Source: Miscanthus floridulus
Taxonomy: Eukaryota > Streptophyta > Magnoliopsida > Poales > Poaceae
Direction of reading: 5' to 3'
DNA length: 64,000 nt
Assembly: GCF_019320115.1 (NCBI RefSeq)
Contig: NC_089584.1
Coordinates: 79,675,922-79,739,921, forward strand
Within the stretch, counting starts at the first letter, position 1. Each line of letters opens with the position of its first letter. This document shows, piece by piece, positions 35,452 to 46,599 of this stretch. The notes beneath the pieces were generated by a model. The model did not search any database and was not told where the DNA came from. It saw only the letters and a list, made by a program, of their open reading frames with translations. A program made the translations under genes and the position numbers.

Positions 35452-35921
35452 ATCAACGAAATCTAGTCAATAGTCTACCAAGGGGTATACCCACGGTAGT
35501 AGATGATTGGTGGAGTTTCGCGCAATAGGAACCAGATGGTGACACGGGCACAGAGACAACGATTTAGATAGGTTTAGGCCGTCTGATTGATGTAATACCC
35601 TACGTCTTGTATCTTTGGTGGATTGTATTGAATATGAGAAGCATTCGAGGGGGTCCCTACCCACCTTATATAGTCTAGAGGGTAGGGTTATAGGTCGGTT
35701 TAGGTCTAGATCTAGTCGGCTATATGGTAAGTATTTACAAGGAATATGATATCTAACATATCCGAACAGATCTTCCTTCATCGCCAAGATGTCTTCAGAT
35801 TGTCTTGCGGTGCACGTCGACCAGAGCCAAGCACCATAGGCCTTGATCTTATGGGCTGAACCTCCCCTGGTGGTGCGTCCCATGTCCATTGTCATGGGTA
35901 CCTAGGGTTATACCCCCCATA
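35452..35921 (-). repeat. 5' LTR of element D
   Basis: 470 bp, plus-strand ends TATCAACG and CCCCCATA, next to TSD GGTAC. A TATA-like TATATAA on the minus strand lies at 35666-35672. The ends are TA...TA and not TG...CA in both LTR copies where visible. Confidence 0.85.
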
Positions 35922-35926
35922 GGTAC

Positions 35927-37686
35927 CCCCAAAGGACGCATCGAAAGCTCCATGTGGGAGGGGTTACCGCACCGAACGACTTCAATGATGAAGTCAAAGA
36001 AGATGCGGGGGGCCTTCCCCATATGCAGGTGGAACAGCTAAGGGCACGTCATGAGGAGCTCAAAGATGTGTGCCTCCAGCTAGAGCAGGAGGGTGTAGAG
36101 CTCCAACGCGAGATCGAGCATCACGGGGATGGTAGTCATGCACGTGCCATTGCCCATGACATAAACTGAAGGATTGTCGAGGATGATGGAGGCCTCCCAC
36201 ACTTCACCCAGGAAAGTTAGAACATAGCCATTGTGGCAGCCTTACTTCAAAGGCTCCCAAAGCCTACGACTTCGAAGACCGTCAGGCCCACTACGAGATC
36301 CACACGCTGCTCATGCGAGTAGTGGTGCAACAGGTGGAAAGCTCGCTGTCTCAGTGATGCGAGCTCAATGCCCGTCAGCGTGTATCTTCATGATGACATG
36401 GCCGGGACATGTCTGTCCACCTAGCGCCACACGATGGCAGGGGACTTGCCATGGTCTAGGTGCAAGAGCGTCTCAGCCCCAACCGTGACGCATGCAACAC
36501 CCTAGACGCCCATCGGTGCGGAAGGGGTGACAAGAGAGAGGAGGCTAGCCATGGCTACCTTCCTCGTCACGGCGGATGCTATGATAGTGGTGAAGACTGG
36601 AGCCCGAGCCCTGATCTGCTGGGGCCCTAGGCTTTTAGCCGGCACATCCTCAACGTGACTTTCCCACCGTGGTATCGACTGCTGATGAATGTCCTAAAGT
36701 ACTCCAGAGAGATGAACCTTGGCTTGTGGCTTGAGGACTACCGACTTGCTTGTCAAGACGACGCCATAGATAGTGATTACTTCATTATCCACAACCTCCC
36801 CTTATTCCTGGCCAATTTGGTGTGAACATGGCTAGAGCACCTTCCGCCCAATAGGATTCAAAGTTGGGCGGACTTGACGGAGATCTTTGTGGAAAACTTC
36901 TAGGGCACCTAGACATGCCCTAGGAACCCCTAGGATCTCAAAAATCATCATCAGAAGTTCAGAGAGACTCTCTGCGAGTGTATTCGATGCTTCTCCAGGC
37001 AATGCAATGAGTTGCCTGATGTCGTCGACGCCGACATCATCGGAGCCTTCCAGTCTAGGACCACCTATGAGTCCCTAGTGCACAAGCAAGGACATAAGGG
37101 CCCTTGGACCACCAAGGAGCTCCTCGACATTGTGACTAGCCATGCCTTAGGCGAGGAGGCGATCAGAGCGATTTTTTATCGCTCTAAAGGCAAAGCAAGA
37201 TGGGACGAGGATGCCAACAAGGACCCCTCTAATCATCCGAACAAGAAGAAGAACAAGAAGCAGCATGGGGGCTCGCTCGTGGCCGCTGCCGAGCGGAAAG
37301 GAGGCCGGGCGCCCGTCGAGAACGCTCCCGACCACTTCGAGAAGCTGCTCAAGGGGCCATGTCCGAACCATGCCTTCCCCGTGAAGCATCTATACAAGGA
37401 CTACGCCCTCATGAAGTGGCTCCTGTCTGGCAGCTCCAACAAGGGGAACCAAAGAAAGAAGCCTGAGCCAGTGGTAGATGACACCAAGGGGAAGGATGGT
37501 GGCTTTTCGACCCAAGATGGCTACCTCATGATCTTCGGTAGGACGGTGGCCTATGACTCCAAGCGCCACCAAAAGATCGCCCATCGCGAGGTCTATGTGG
37601 CCGAACTGGCCACACTATCTTTCCTTTGGTGGTCGGAGTTCACCATCATCTTCGACCGATTCAACCACCCGGATAGCATCCTGTAG
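35927..37686 (+). pseudogene. gag: Gag of element E (main part)
   Basis: It continues gag beyond the D insertion. Blocks include a Glu/Leu/Gln-rich coiled coil (36020-36130, EELKDVCLQLEQEGVELQRE) and the capsid part TFPPWYRLLMNVLKYSREMN followed by GLWLEDYRLACQDDAIDSDY (36650-36780). A long open piece at 37012-37686 ends with KGPCPNHAFPVKHLYKDY, a Tat-type Cys/His zinc-binding segment with Tyr at the last Cys place. Several TAG codons interrupt it, for example in the 36890-36935 stretch. A frame change at about 37690 leads into the protease. Confidence 0.8.
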
Positions 37687-38314
37687 CCGAGGGAGGTACC
37701 CGCTCGTGGTCGACCCAGTCGTCGGCATGAAGCGCCTCACCAAGGCGCTGATGGATGGAGGCAGTGGCCTCAACATCATGTACACCGAGACACTCGACGC
37801 CATGGGCATCGATCAGTCGCGTGTTCTACCGACCGGGGCGCCTTTCCACGGTATCATGCTAAGGAAGCAAGCTGTACCGCTCAGGCAGATTGACCTGCCC
37901 ATCACCTTTGGGGATCCGACCAACTACAGGATGGAGACCCTCACCTTGGAGGTGGTTGGATTCCACAGGACCTACCACGCCATCCTAGGACAACTATGTT
38001 ACATGAAGTTCATGGCTGTCCCAACCAACACCTACCTAAAGCTCAAGATGCTGGGCCCATGTGGGGTCATCACCGTTGGCACCACCTTCCAGCACACCTA
38101 CAAGTGCGAGGTTGAGTGCTGCGAGCATGCCTCGACAATCATCGCCTCTGAGGAGCTCGCGGTCATCAAGGAAGGGACTACCAGGGAGGCACCCTACTCC
38201 AAGTGGTTGGTCGGATCCTTTGAGCCCATGGATGGTGTCAAGGAGGTCTGTGTAGACCCTAGTAGCCCCAAGGGCAAAGTGGTGCGTATCAGCACCACGC
38301 TTTCCTCCAAATAG
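37687..38314 (+). pseudogene. pol: Protease of element E
   Basis: The frame opens upstream at 37553, but protease residues start at about 37700 (YPLVVDPVVGMKRLTKALMD). DGGSGLNIMYTETLDAMGI carries the catalytic Asp. APFHGIMLRKQAVPLRQIDL and YHAILGQLCYMKFMAVPTNT follow in the normal order. It is open over about 200 residues, ending at a TAG at 38312-38314 with RT continuing in the next ORF. Confidence 0.85.
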
Positions 38315-38320
38315 GAAAGC

Positions 38321-39110
38321 GTGCTCATTGACTTCATCCACGCCAATAGAGATATGTTCATGTGGAAACCCTCAGACATGCTGGGCATCCCGAGGGAAGT
38401 CACCGAGCATGACTTGAAGATTAGGCCAGGCTCCAAGCCAGTGAAGCAGCGCCCACGTCACTTCCACGTGGAGAAACATAGGGCCATCGGCGAAGAGATC
38501 GCAAAGCTTTTGGCGGCCGGATTCATCAAGAAAGTATATCATCCTGAGTGGTTAGCCAGTCCCGTCCTTGTTCAAAAACATAATGGGAAATGGAGAATGT
38601 GTGTTGACTACATGAGTCTCAATAAGGCGTGTCCAAAGGATCCGTTTCCTTTGCCATGTATAGATCAAGTAGTGGACTCGACCTTGGGGTGCGAAAGCCT
38701 CTGCTTCCTTGATGCGTACTTTGGGTACCATCAGATCACCATGAAAGAGTCCAACTAGCTCGTGACTTCTTTCATCCCCCCATTCGGGTCGTTCTGCTAT
38801 GTCACGATGCCTTTCAATCTGAAAAACGTGGGAGCCACATACCAGCAATGTATGCTCAAGTATTTTGGAGACCTCATTGGGCGAACCATTGAGGCCTATG
38901 TAGATGACATCGTGGTAAGGTCCAAACGGACTGACCAGCTCATAGATAACCTAGAGCATACTTTCACAAAACTATGAGCAAACGACATCAAACTCAACCC
39001 TGAAAAATGCATTTTCGAGGTTCCGAGAGGCATGCTGCTTGGATTCATCGTCTCCGAGCATGGCATCGAAGCCAACCCAGAGAAGATCTTGGCCATCGTG
39101 AGGATGTGTC
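38321..39110 (+). pseudogene. pol: Reverse transcriptase of element E
   Basis: The fingers/palm start GFIKKVYHPEWLASPVLVQK and CVDYMSLNKACPKDPFPLP. SLCFLDAYFGYHQITM carries the first catalytic Asp, and the active site YVDD is intact at 38897-38908. An in-frame TAG near 38756 replaces Gln after ESN and splits the ORF (38321-38758, then 38762-38977). The connection continues NPEKCIFEVPRGMLLGFIVS to about 39110. Confidence 0.9.
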
Positions 39111-39279
39111 CGATCTAGAATCTAAAGGGAGTGTAGCGAGTCATGGGGTGCTTTGCCGTACTTAATCGTTTCATCTCATGCCTTGGCGAACAAGGCCTCC
39201 CGCTGTATCGACTTCTAAAGAAGACCGGTCGGTTTGCATGGATTCTTGAGGATCAGGAGGCACTCAATAAAGTCATGGA

Positions 39280-40167
39280 AATCTAGATGAAAGCCCTAAT
39301 CCTGTTCCCCCCGACCAATGGAGAACCACTCCTGCTCTACATCGTGACCACCACACAAGTGGTCCACGCCACCCTGGTGGTAGAATGGGATAAAGAGGGA
39401 CATGCCCTCAAAGTGCAGCACCCCATATACTTCATTAGCGAGGTCTTGTCTGACTCCATGACTTGCTACCAACAAATCCAGGAGCTCTGGTACGCTGTCC
39501 TGATCACCAAGAGGAAGCTGCATCACTACTTTGAGTCACACCCGGTGACGGACATGATGTTCTTCTCTCTCGGTGAGGTCATCCAAAACTAGGACACCAT
39601 AGGGAGAATTGTCAAGTGGGCACTTGAGCTGATGGGTCAGGACATCAAGTCCAAGCACTTGCCGCTTTCATAGTGGAATGGACCGAGGTTCAGATGCCGT
39701 CAGCAGCCGTCGACCAAGAGTATTGGATGATGTACTTTGATGGGTCGCTGATGAAGAGAGGCACCGGCGTGGGGCTGGTCTTCAATTTGCCCCTTGGGAT
39801 TTGCATGAAGTATGTGGTCCGCCTCCATTTCCTCGCCTCCAACAATGTTGCCGAATACGAGGCGCTCATCAACGGCCTACGCATTGCCATTGAGTTGGGC
39901 ATCTAATGGCTTGACGTCCGAGGCAACTCACAGCTGATCATCGGTCAGATCATGGAGTAAAGCTACCATGACACCAAGATGGCTGCTTACTACCGAGAAG
40001 TCCGCCAGCTGGAGGACAAGTTTGATGGCCTCAAACTCAATCACATACCAAGGCATCTCAATGAGGTGGCCGATGCATTGGTGAAGATGGCGTCCAACCG
40101 AGAGCTAGTGCTGATGGGTGTTTTTGCCAGCGATCAACACAAGCCTTCAGTCTGCTATGAGGAATAG
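39280..40167 (+). pseudogene. pol: RT connection and RNase H of element E
   Basis: 39287-39592 is the RT-RNase H connection (LLLYIVTTTQVVHATLVVEW, YAVLITKRKLHHYFESH). RNase H follows: MMYFDGSLMKRGTGVGLVF (Asp), LASNNVAEYEALINGLRIAI (Glu), then DVRGNSQLIIGQIM, where Asn (codon 39925-39927) stands at the usual Asp of GDSQL. HLNEVADALVKMAS carries the last Asp. Stops at 39904 and 39958 are again TAA/TAG. The Asn change alone would abolish activity. Confidence 0.87.
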
Positions 40168-40259
40168 GGATAGACCGAGGATAAGCTGCTTGCCCTAGGC
40201 TCAAGGGCTGACTAACCACCCACCTCGTCTAACCCCAAAGTCATGGAGCTTGATGAAGG

Positions 40260-41510
40260 TCCAGTGGCAGAGCCCGACCCTCTAGCTAACTGGAGGACAC
40301 CGTACCTCGATTGGCTTCTCCACAAAATGTTCTCGACGGACAAGACAGAGGCCGGGTGGATCGCATGCTGAGCCAAGTCTTTTGTCATTGTCGAGGAGCT
40401 CTACAAGCGAAGCCACACCAAGATCATTCAGCGTTGCATTCCTATCGAATAAGGGAGGCAACTGTTGAGGGACATTCATGGTGCGGTCTACGGACATCAT
40501 GCCGCACCTAGAACCCTGGTCAGAAATGCATTTCGATAGGGCTTCTACTACCTGACCGCGGTGGCCAACGTTGAGCAGATTGTGCGCACCTACGAAGGGT
40601 GTTAATACTATGCCTGGCAGACCCACCTACTGGCCCAAGCACTCCAAATGATACCCATCACATGATCATTCATGGTCTTGGGGCTCGATATAGTCGGACC
40701 ACTCAAAAGAGCGCCTAGGGGCTATAGGCACTTGCTTGTTGCCATAGACAAGTTTACAAAGTGGATAGAGGATTGGCCGATCTCCATGATCAAGTTTGAA
40801 CAGGCCATGTTATTCTTCCTCGACATCATCCATCGCTTTGGAGTCCCAAACTCCATTATCACGGACAACGGCACATAGTTCACTAGGAAGAAGTCCTCCG
40901 ATTCTATGACAAGTACCACATCCGTGTTGATTGGGCCTCCGTGGCGCACCCACGCATGAATGGGTAGGTCGAGCGCACGAACGGCATGGTCCTACAAGGT
41001 CTCAAGCCTAGGATTTTCAACCAGTTGAACAAGTTTGGTGGGCATTGGGTCACAGAGCTCCCCACGGTGCTCTAGAGCGTGAGGATGACCCCTAGCCAGG
41101 CCATTGGCTACACACCCCTCTTCATGGTCTATGGTTTCGAGGCTATCCTCCTGACTGACCTTGACTATGGGGCACCAAGGGTCAGGGCGTACAACGAGTA
41201 GGGAGCCAAGGCGCCCCTCGAGTATGCCATGGATCAGCTCGATGAGGCACGTGATATTGCCCTCCTCCACTTGACAAGTACTAACAGGTGCTGCACCGGT
41301 ACCACAGCCATCGGGTGCGGGGTTGGGCCTTCAACGTCGGGGACCTGGTACTCCGCCTCGTCCAAAGCAACAAAAACCATCACAAGCTCTCCCCGCCGTG
41401 GGAGGGACCGTATGCCATCAAAGAGGCGCTCCGACCCGGCACCTACAAGCTTAAGACCATCGACGACAAGGTCTTCGCCAACGCATGGAACATCGAGTAG
41501 CTACGTCGCT
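40260..41510 (+). pseudogene. pol: Integrase of element E (no chromodomain)
   Basis: The zinc-binding N-terminus is decayed: HHAAPRTLVRNAF at 40490-40540 and RTYEGC followed by TAA in 40590-40605, where Tyr replaces the first Cys of the CxxC pair. The core has GLDIVGPLKRAPRGYRHLLV (Asp), SIITDNGT with a TAG next (Asp), and a VERTNGMVLQGL block (Glu). The C-terminus has FNVGDLVLRLVQ and PPWEGPYAIKEAL, the GPY/F module, ending near 41500. No chromodomain follows, which fits the Tat branch and argues against Tekay. Confidence 0.88.
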
Positions 41511-42028
41511 TTTACCCCTAGCCTATCCATATGCTTAAGAATGATATTTCTAAAATACGAAAATGTTTTCTCTTATTAGTTTTGCTATCATTCCCTCTAT
41601 CTTTAGTGACACCCGACCTCGGCAATGGCAGGGGGTCGAGAGTCACTTGGGGGCTGATAAGAGTATATCTACTCAGAGACATTCTCTATGCCCGACCCTC
41701 CCTTACATTAAGATCTCAAAGTAAGGGCTACAGAATCAAACCCTGAGTAAAACTGGTCGGACTACAAGAAACCTATGCCCCAATGGCTACGGCATTTTTG
41801 CTCACCAGCGTGATTAGAGTTGTTTCGCCCACATCCCAAGCTTTACAGCCTTAACCATGAAAAGGGTCAGAACACATTAACCTTTTTATAAAAAAGGTCA
41901 AAGAACCAAAAGATTGTTCAACCATAGCAGAAATTAAAATCTATCCATTTATTACAAGGTCACTATTTGGCCTAACTAACTAAGTTTTTTGGGAGGATGA
42001 TCTCATCCTCCATATTAGCAGATAAGTC
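41511..42028 (+). other. Element E region between integrase and the antisense gene
   Basis: About 500 bp without recognised coding. A purine-rich phrase GAGTCACTTGGGGGCTGATA lies near 41640-41660; it resembles a polypurine tract but is 7.5 kb from the LTR, so it is probably an internal (central) tract. The antisense gene ends at its right border. Confidence 0.45.
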
Positions 42029-42294
42029 CTACGCTAGAGGGGCCACCTCCTTCTCGATGTCCTCTAGCTCGGCATCGGAGTAACCAAGCGTGAAGCCCTG
42101 GCTCATCATCTCTAGATCGATGTTCTCATAGTGAGAGCGAGCGATCATGAACGACCGATGAACACCGAAGCAGAGTGCGTCCCTCGCCATCTTGTGCGCT
42201 TGATCTGTGATCCGAACGATGTGAACCATGAGCGAGCTCATCTCTTGCACCGGGGCCAGCTCGAGGTAGTCGTAGACCAGTTGGACGGCGATGC

Positions 42295-45054
42295 TTTCGC
42301 ACCCAATTTTGCATAGCAAAATCAAGTACTCATATATGTGCGCCCAGGATGTCCAAACACACATGTACCAACAAATTGTAATAATATCAAAGTAAAGTAC
42401 TTATTACATTGTATATCTCATCATAATGTTAATACATAGTTTTGCTCATTGGTAACATTATTACACACACAACGGAATAACTAGACCCAATCTGCCACAG
42501 GGACTCCAACTGGTGAACATCATCCTAGTAGTCCTAGACATCCTCCGGAAACTCTTCATACACGTTATCTGTTACCCATCTAGGATTTTCATTGAATGTA
42601 AAGCAAGTGTAAGCTACCATGCTTAGCAAGTATATCAAAGGGATCTATGAGACTCAAAGGCTAGATATGGTTTGACTGCGGTTCACAATTTTAGTTGATC
42701 AAATTTTAGCATCCTGAATCACTACTTTAGTGAACAATCCCAAATCCCAAGTGATAATAATGTCTAAGCAAGTTTATATCAATTCTGGGTGGCTGCTTTA
42801 GAATTAAGTCCTTATGGAGAGGCACTAGAGTACTCAACCCCGTACTCTAGCCCCCTAATTGACGCTAAAAAGCTCCATTTTATCACATTGCATAATGCCT
42901 TTAATCATGTCTAATAATTATTTTATGTTGAGCGCAGCATCATCTATCCAAAATGCATACCCAAACCCTAGGTAACATGGATATGTGGTACAAGTAATAA
43001 TCTCGATAAAGTGCTTAAAGGCATTTCAAATTAGACACATGCATGAATATGAATTGCAAAGTTGATAGGTACAAGGGGCCTTTGGTACACTTGCCTTCCT
43101 CAAAGTTTTCTTTCTAGGTACTGCTGATTGTCTTGTTGATCCTCAGTCACCACAAACTGCTCACCCTCTAAACGTGTTCCAATTCACCAATCAAGCATCC
43201 AATCCAATCATTACATGCTTACAAATAGACTTCTATTAGAACAGTACACCAAACAGTAGAAACATAGATTGAAAAGCTTATAAATCTATTCTACATACTG
43301 CTACGAACACGTGAGCGAAAGAATCACTCAAATCAGACTTAAAACGCAAAAGTTATGCATGAAATAAGGTTTAATGGCATTTTTGTAAATAAACTGAACT
43401 TATTTTTGAATTAAAACAATTAAAATCTAAATTTACATGGATTATGGACTGTGCATACTATTTCCAAAAACTATAGGGTCAAATGAATAAAAATAGGACT
43501 GAAATGTATTTCTTTGGAACTGAACTGGACTACGGGTTGATTTTCTAGAAACCGAGGGGCTAATCTACAAAATGTGTGCGGCTGACTGTGGGTTGACCAC
43601 GACTGCTGACTAGATGGCCATGTGTTAGTGTGTGAGTGGCATGGTGCACCACGTGTGTGTGGGCACGCGCTGACATGGCGTTGTGGACCGAGTCCACGGT
43701 CCGCGGTGGGCCGGTTACACACCGAAGGGGTATGATCTGATCGTGACCATTCGTGCAAGATTTGATGACACAGGAATGAATGGGATACCCTCCGCTAGTT
43801 GCACAGTGCCTCTGGCGAGCCCGCCATGGCCGCCGGCAAGCCGTGCGCTATGGCGAACGCCGGTACGGTGCTCCGGACCTCCTCGGGTCAAACCAAGCAC
43901 ACAGATGCATAGCATGAGGTCTTACAGACTCAACAGAGCGCAAATCTAGGGCGAGGAACATGCTGGAGCGATGGTCCCATGGTGGCACCATGGCCAGCAT
44001 GACTGGAACTCGCCAGTACGACTTTCTAGGGCGTCATTCAATGAATGGAGAGCACGGGTAGGTGGCGGAGCTCACCGCGAGGTCGGAGGAAGTGGTCGCG
44101 GCGTCTCGAAGGGCTCCAAAGGCACGGGTCGACGACAATGGCGACTGGAGAGAGAAGATGGGTGCGGGTTAGGGAAATCCAAGCAATCCGTAACCAAAAC
44201 CAAGAAGTGAGGGCACCTACGACTATGGCGGGTCATGGCGGATCTTTGAGGTGCATCGGCGACGTGGATTGGGGCACTAGAGCGGTGAATTATGGGTGGC
44301 GGGGAGTGAGCTCGAGTGGACGAATGGAGAAAGAAGAGAGGGAGCGGTCTGGCTCAGGGTTTTGTAGGTGGGCGGTGTGCGGTAGATGGCAAGGAGCGTG
44401 GAGCGGCGATTTTAGACGCCTGCCATACTTGGCATGGACCGGCGTGCGCGGCTACCACCAATGGCAAGCACGCCATTACCGATGAGGCGGGGAAGGAAGG
44501 GAGCATGGGTGGTTGATGGGCGGGTCCCGCATCACAGTGAGGGGATGAGAGTGAGTGGGCATGGGTGCTATGGTGAAGGCTGAGTAGCGCGCTGAGCAGG
44601 CCACATTGGTGGGTTGCGGGCACACGCGCGGAGCGAAGCCAAAGCAGGCCGCAAGCTGGGCCAGTGCGGAGCAGACTGCATGTGGGAGGAAGGGAAGGGA
44701 GGCGTGAGCTAGCTAGGCCACCAGCAGGCCAAGCCAGGAAGGGGCTGGGCCGTGCCTAGGGTTGGGCTGGAAGAGAGAAAGGAAAGTTTTTCCAAAATCA
44801 AATCCTTTTCTATTTCTAGTTTCCAAATCCAAGCCAAATTCAAATGAAATTTGAATTCAACTTCAAACAATCTAGCCCTACACTCAACCAAAATAGTATG
44901 CTTTGGCATGAATGCAACAAACATGTTTTTAAACCTTATAGTTAATTTTATTTAACCAAAATTTATTATTTGACCTAGGTTAAAAATACATAGAAATTCA
45001 AATAAATACTCAAATTGAATTACTAATTTGCAAATGATATTTTAGGGTGTTACA
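42295..45054 (-). mobile_element. Solo LTR H (2.8 kb, Tekay/Del-like) in the antisense gene of E
   Basis: TSD GATGC (42290-42294) against GACGC (45055-45059), one C/T difference. The minus strand starts TGTAACACCCTAAAATATC and ends GTGCGAAA. The stretch from 42330 aligns with the start of solo LTR C (19530 on). A GC-rich island is at about 43600-44760. The exact left end is inferred from the alignment to C and from restoration of the host reading frame. Confidence 0.85.
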
Positions 45055-45146
45055 GACGCACAAGGTGTCATGCTCATCACTCTCCTTTAGGAGGGTGGCC
45101 TTCAACTCGTCAAGCTCCTTCTCTAGGATGTGGCTCTTCATCACCT

Positions 45147-45254
45147 CTGCCCTGAGCCTATGATCAAGACCTGCCCAAAACACGCGCCAGCCATGTTGAA
45201 AAGCCCACCATGGATCCTAGAGAGAAGGACAACAAAGGAAGACCAGGGGCTTAC
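45147..45254 (-). other. Predicted intron in the antisense gene (108 bp)
   Basis: The minus strand reads GGATG/GTAAGC at 45254 and GGGCAG/AGGTGA at 45147. Splicing joins VNVD to EVMKSHILEKELDELK in one frame. Confidence 0.55.
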
Positions 45255-45746
45255 CATCCACGTTCACCTAGAGCTTGCGTGCCTCATCATGCCACCGAGC
45301 CACCTCGCCCTCCAAGTTCTAGGCTTGTTCCTAGCACTGGCTGACCTCCATGGCGAGTCTGGCGGTCACCGCCTCTACCGTGGCCTTAAGATCCTTCTCC
45401 CCCTAGAGCTCGCCCTCCAGGAGGTCGATCCGCTGCTGGGCATCATCATGCTCCCTCTGTAGCCGCTCAATCTCCGCGACGTCCATGCGTGTACTCTCAA
45501 ATAGGTCTAGGAGCTTCTGCCTAGCTTCGTGGGCATCATCGTGAGCCTCCACATATTTGATCCAGAGGTCAGCCAACTCCTAGCGAACGGGGGCAAGTCT
45601 AGCCACTTCTTGATGAGCGGCAGTGAGCTGGGTGGCCAGTTCCTCACGTAGCCACTCCCCCATGGCTCGCAGCTACTCCTCCACCGTGAGGCGATCCCAA
45701 ACGCCCTTCTCATGGTGAAGGAACACAAACTTCTCCTAGCTACGAT

Positions 45747-45826
45747 CTGTGAGAACCCATGAAAAGGGTACGAGTTAAAAGGCAAGAAAAGGAAAGACGA
45801 AGGTCGAAAACACTGATGCACTATAC
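45747..45826 (-). other. Predicted intron in the antisense gene (80 bp)
   Basis: The minus strand reads GGCTAG/GTATAG at 45826, a T-rich tract, and TTCTCACAG/ATCG at 45747, followed by the coiled-coil exon. Confidence 0.5.
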
Positions 45827-46536
45827 CTAGCCAACCGGGGCGATGACATCTTGTAGCAAAATCAGCGTGGTGGTCAGGGCACGGACCATGACCCACACCT
45901 CCACATGGACTCTCCCCCACTCCTTCTCTGTGGTGTCGTCGAGGGTGAAGAGCATCGCCCTCAAGTCCCAACAGTCAGCCCACTTGATCTAGGGTCCTTC
46001 ACAGCTATGAGGGTCACCACTGACCCAGACCAAAGGCCAAGATGCCTCCACTCTGACCCCAGGCAGTGTCGACCCCTCTCATGACCGCAACTCCTCTAGA
46101 GTGGGCCCCCAGCGATAGAGGGGGTGGATGACGTGGATAAGGAAGCCTGCCTTGCCATCATGCCTACTAAGGGTGCATCAGGCGTGGCCTCCTCCATTCA
46201 TCCCGCCATGGGTGCCACCGTCTGCCCGGACGACAGCCCCGGTTGCCCCATCACTGACGTGCCTGCTAGCGCGAAAGACGGCTCTGGCCATGCCATCTCC
46301 GCCTATGGCGTCGCGCCTTCCACAGGCACCCCGGACGTGCTTTCCACTACCTGCCCTCCCATAGACGCAGCCGATAGCCGCACCTTCCCGGTCGACCCCA
46401 TGGTCGCCTCGGCCACCCTCCTGCCATCCTCCGAAGCGGTGCTAGATGGGTCCCAATGCACCCACCGAAGGGCGAGAGTCTTCTTTTATGCCCTCTTCAG
46501 GAGGGTCCCACACCCCCAACACTATGGAAGGCACGA

Positions 46537-46599
46537 CTGTTAGTTCGTAGCGAAAAATTCATCAAAAAAAACAAAAGAACGAAAAAACTCTCAGCTCAC
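46537..46599 (-). other. Predicted intron in the antisense gene (63 bp)
   Basis: The minus strand reads ATCAAG/GTGAGC at 46599, a very T-rich stretch, and AACTAACAG/TCG at 46537. CTAAC-like branch-point text directly precedes the acceptor. It is short for a plant intron. Confidence 0.5.

Larger units (their letters stand above)
24827..35921 (-). mobile_element. Element D: Ty3-gypsy (Tat-like) retrotransposon inserted in gag of E
   Basis: Flanked by perfect TSD GGTAC at 24822-24826 and 35922-35926. Read on the minus strand: 5' LTR 35921-35452, primer site, gag (split by solo LTR G), protease, RT, RNase H, integrase, short 3' region and a truncated 3' LTR. Without G it is about 7.5 kb. The RT active site and one integrase catalytic Asp are mutated, and many stops interrupt the frames, so it is dead. 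Confidence 0.9.

Noticed and set aside
41640..41660. Polypurine tract marking an E 3' LTR
   Set aside because: No LTR start follows. The true LTR with its own purine tract is at 49140, so this is at most an internal tract.
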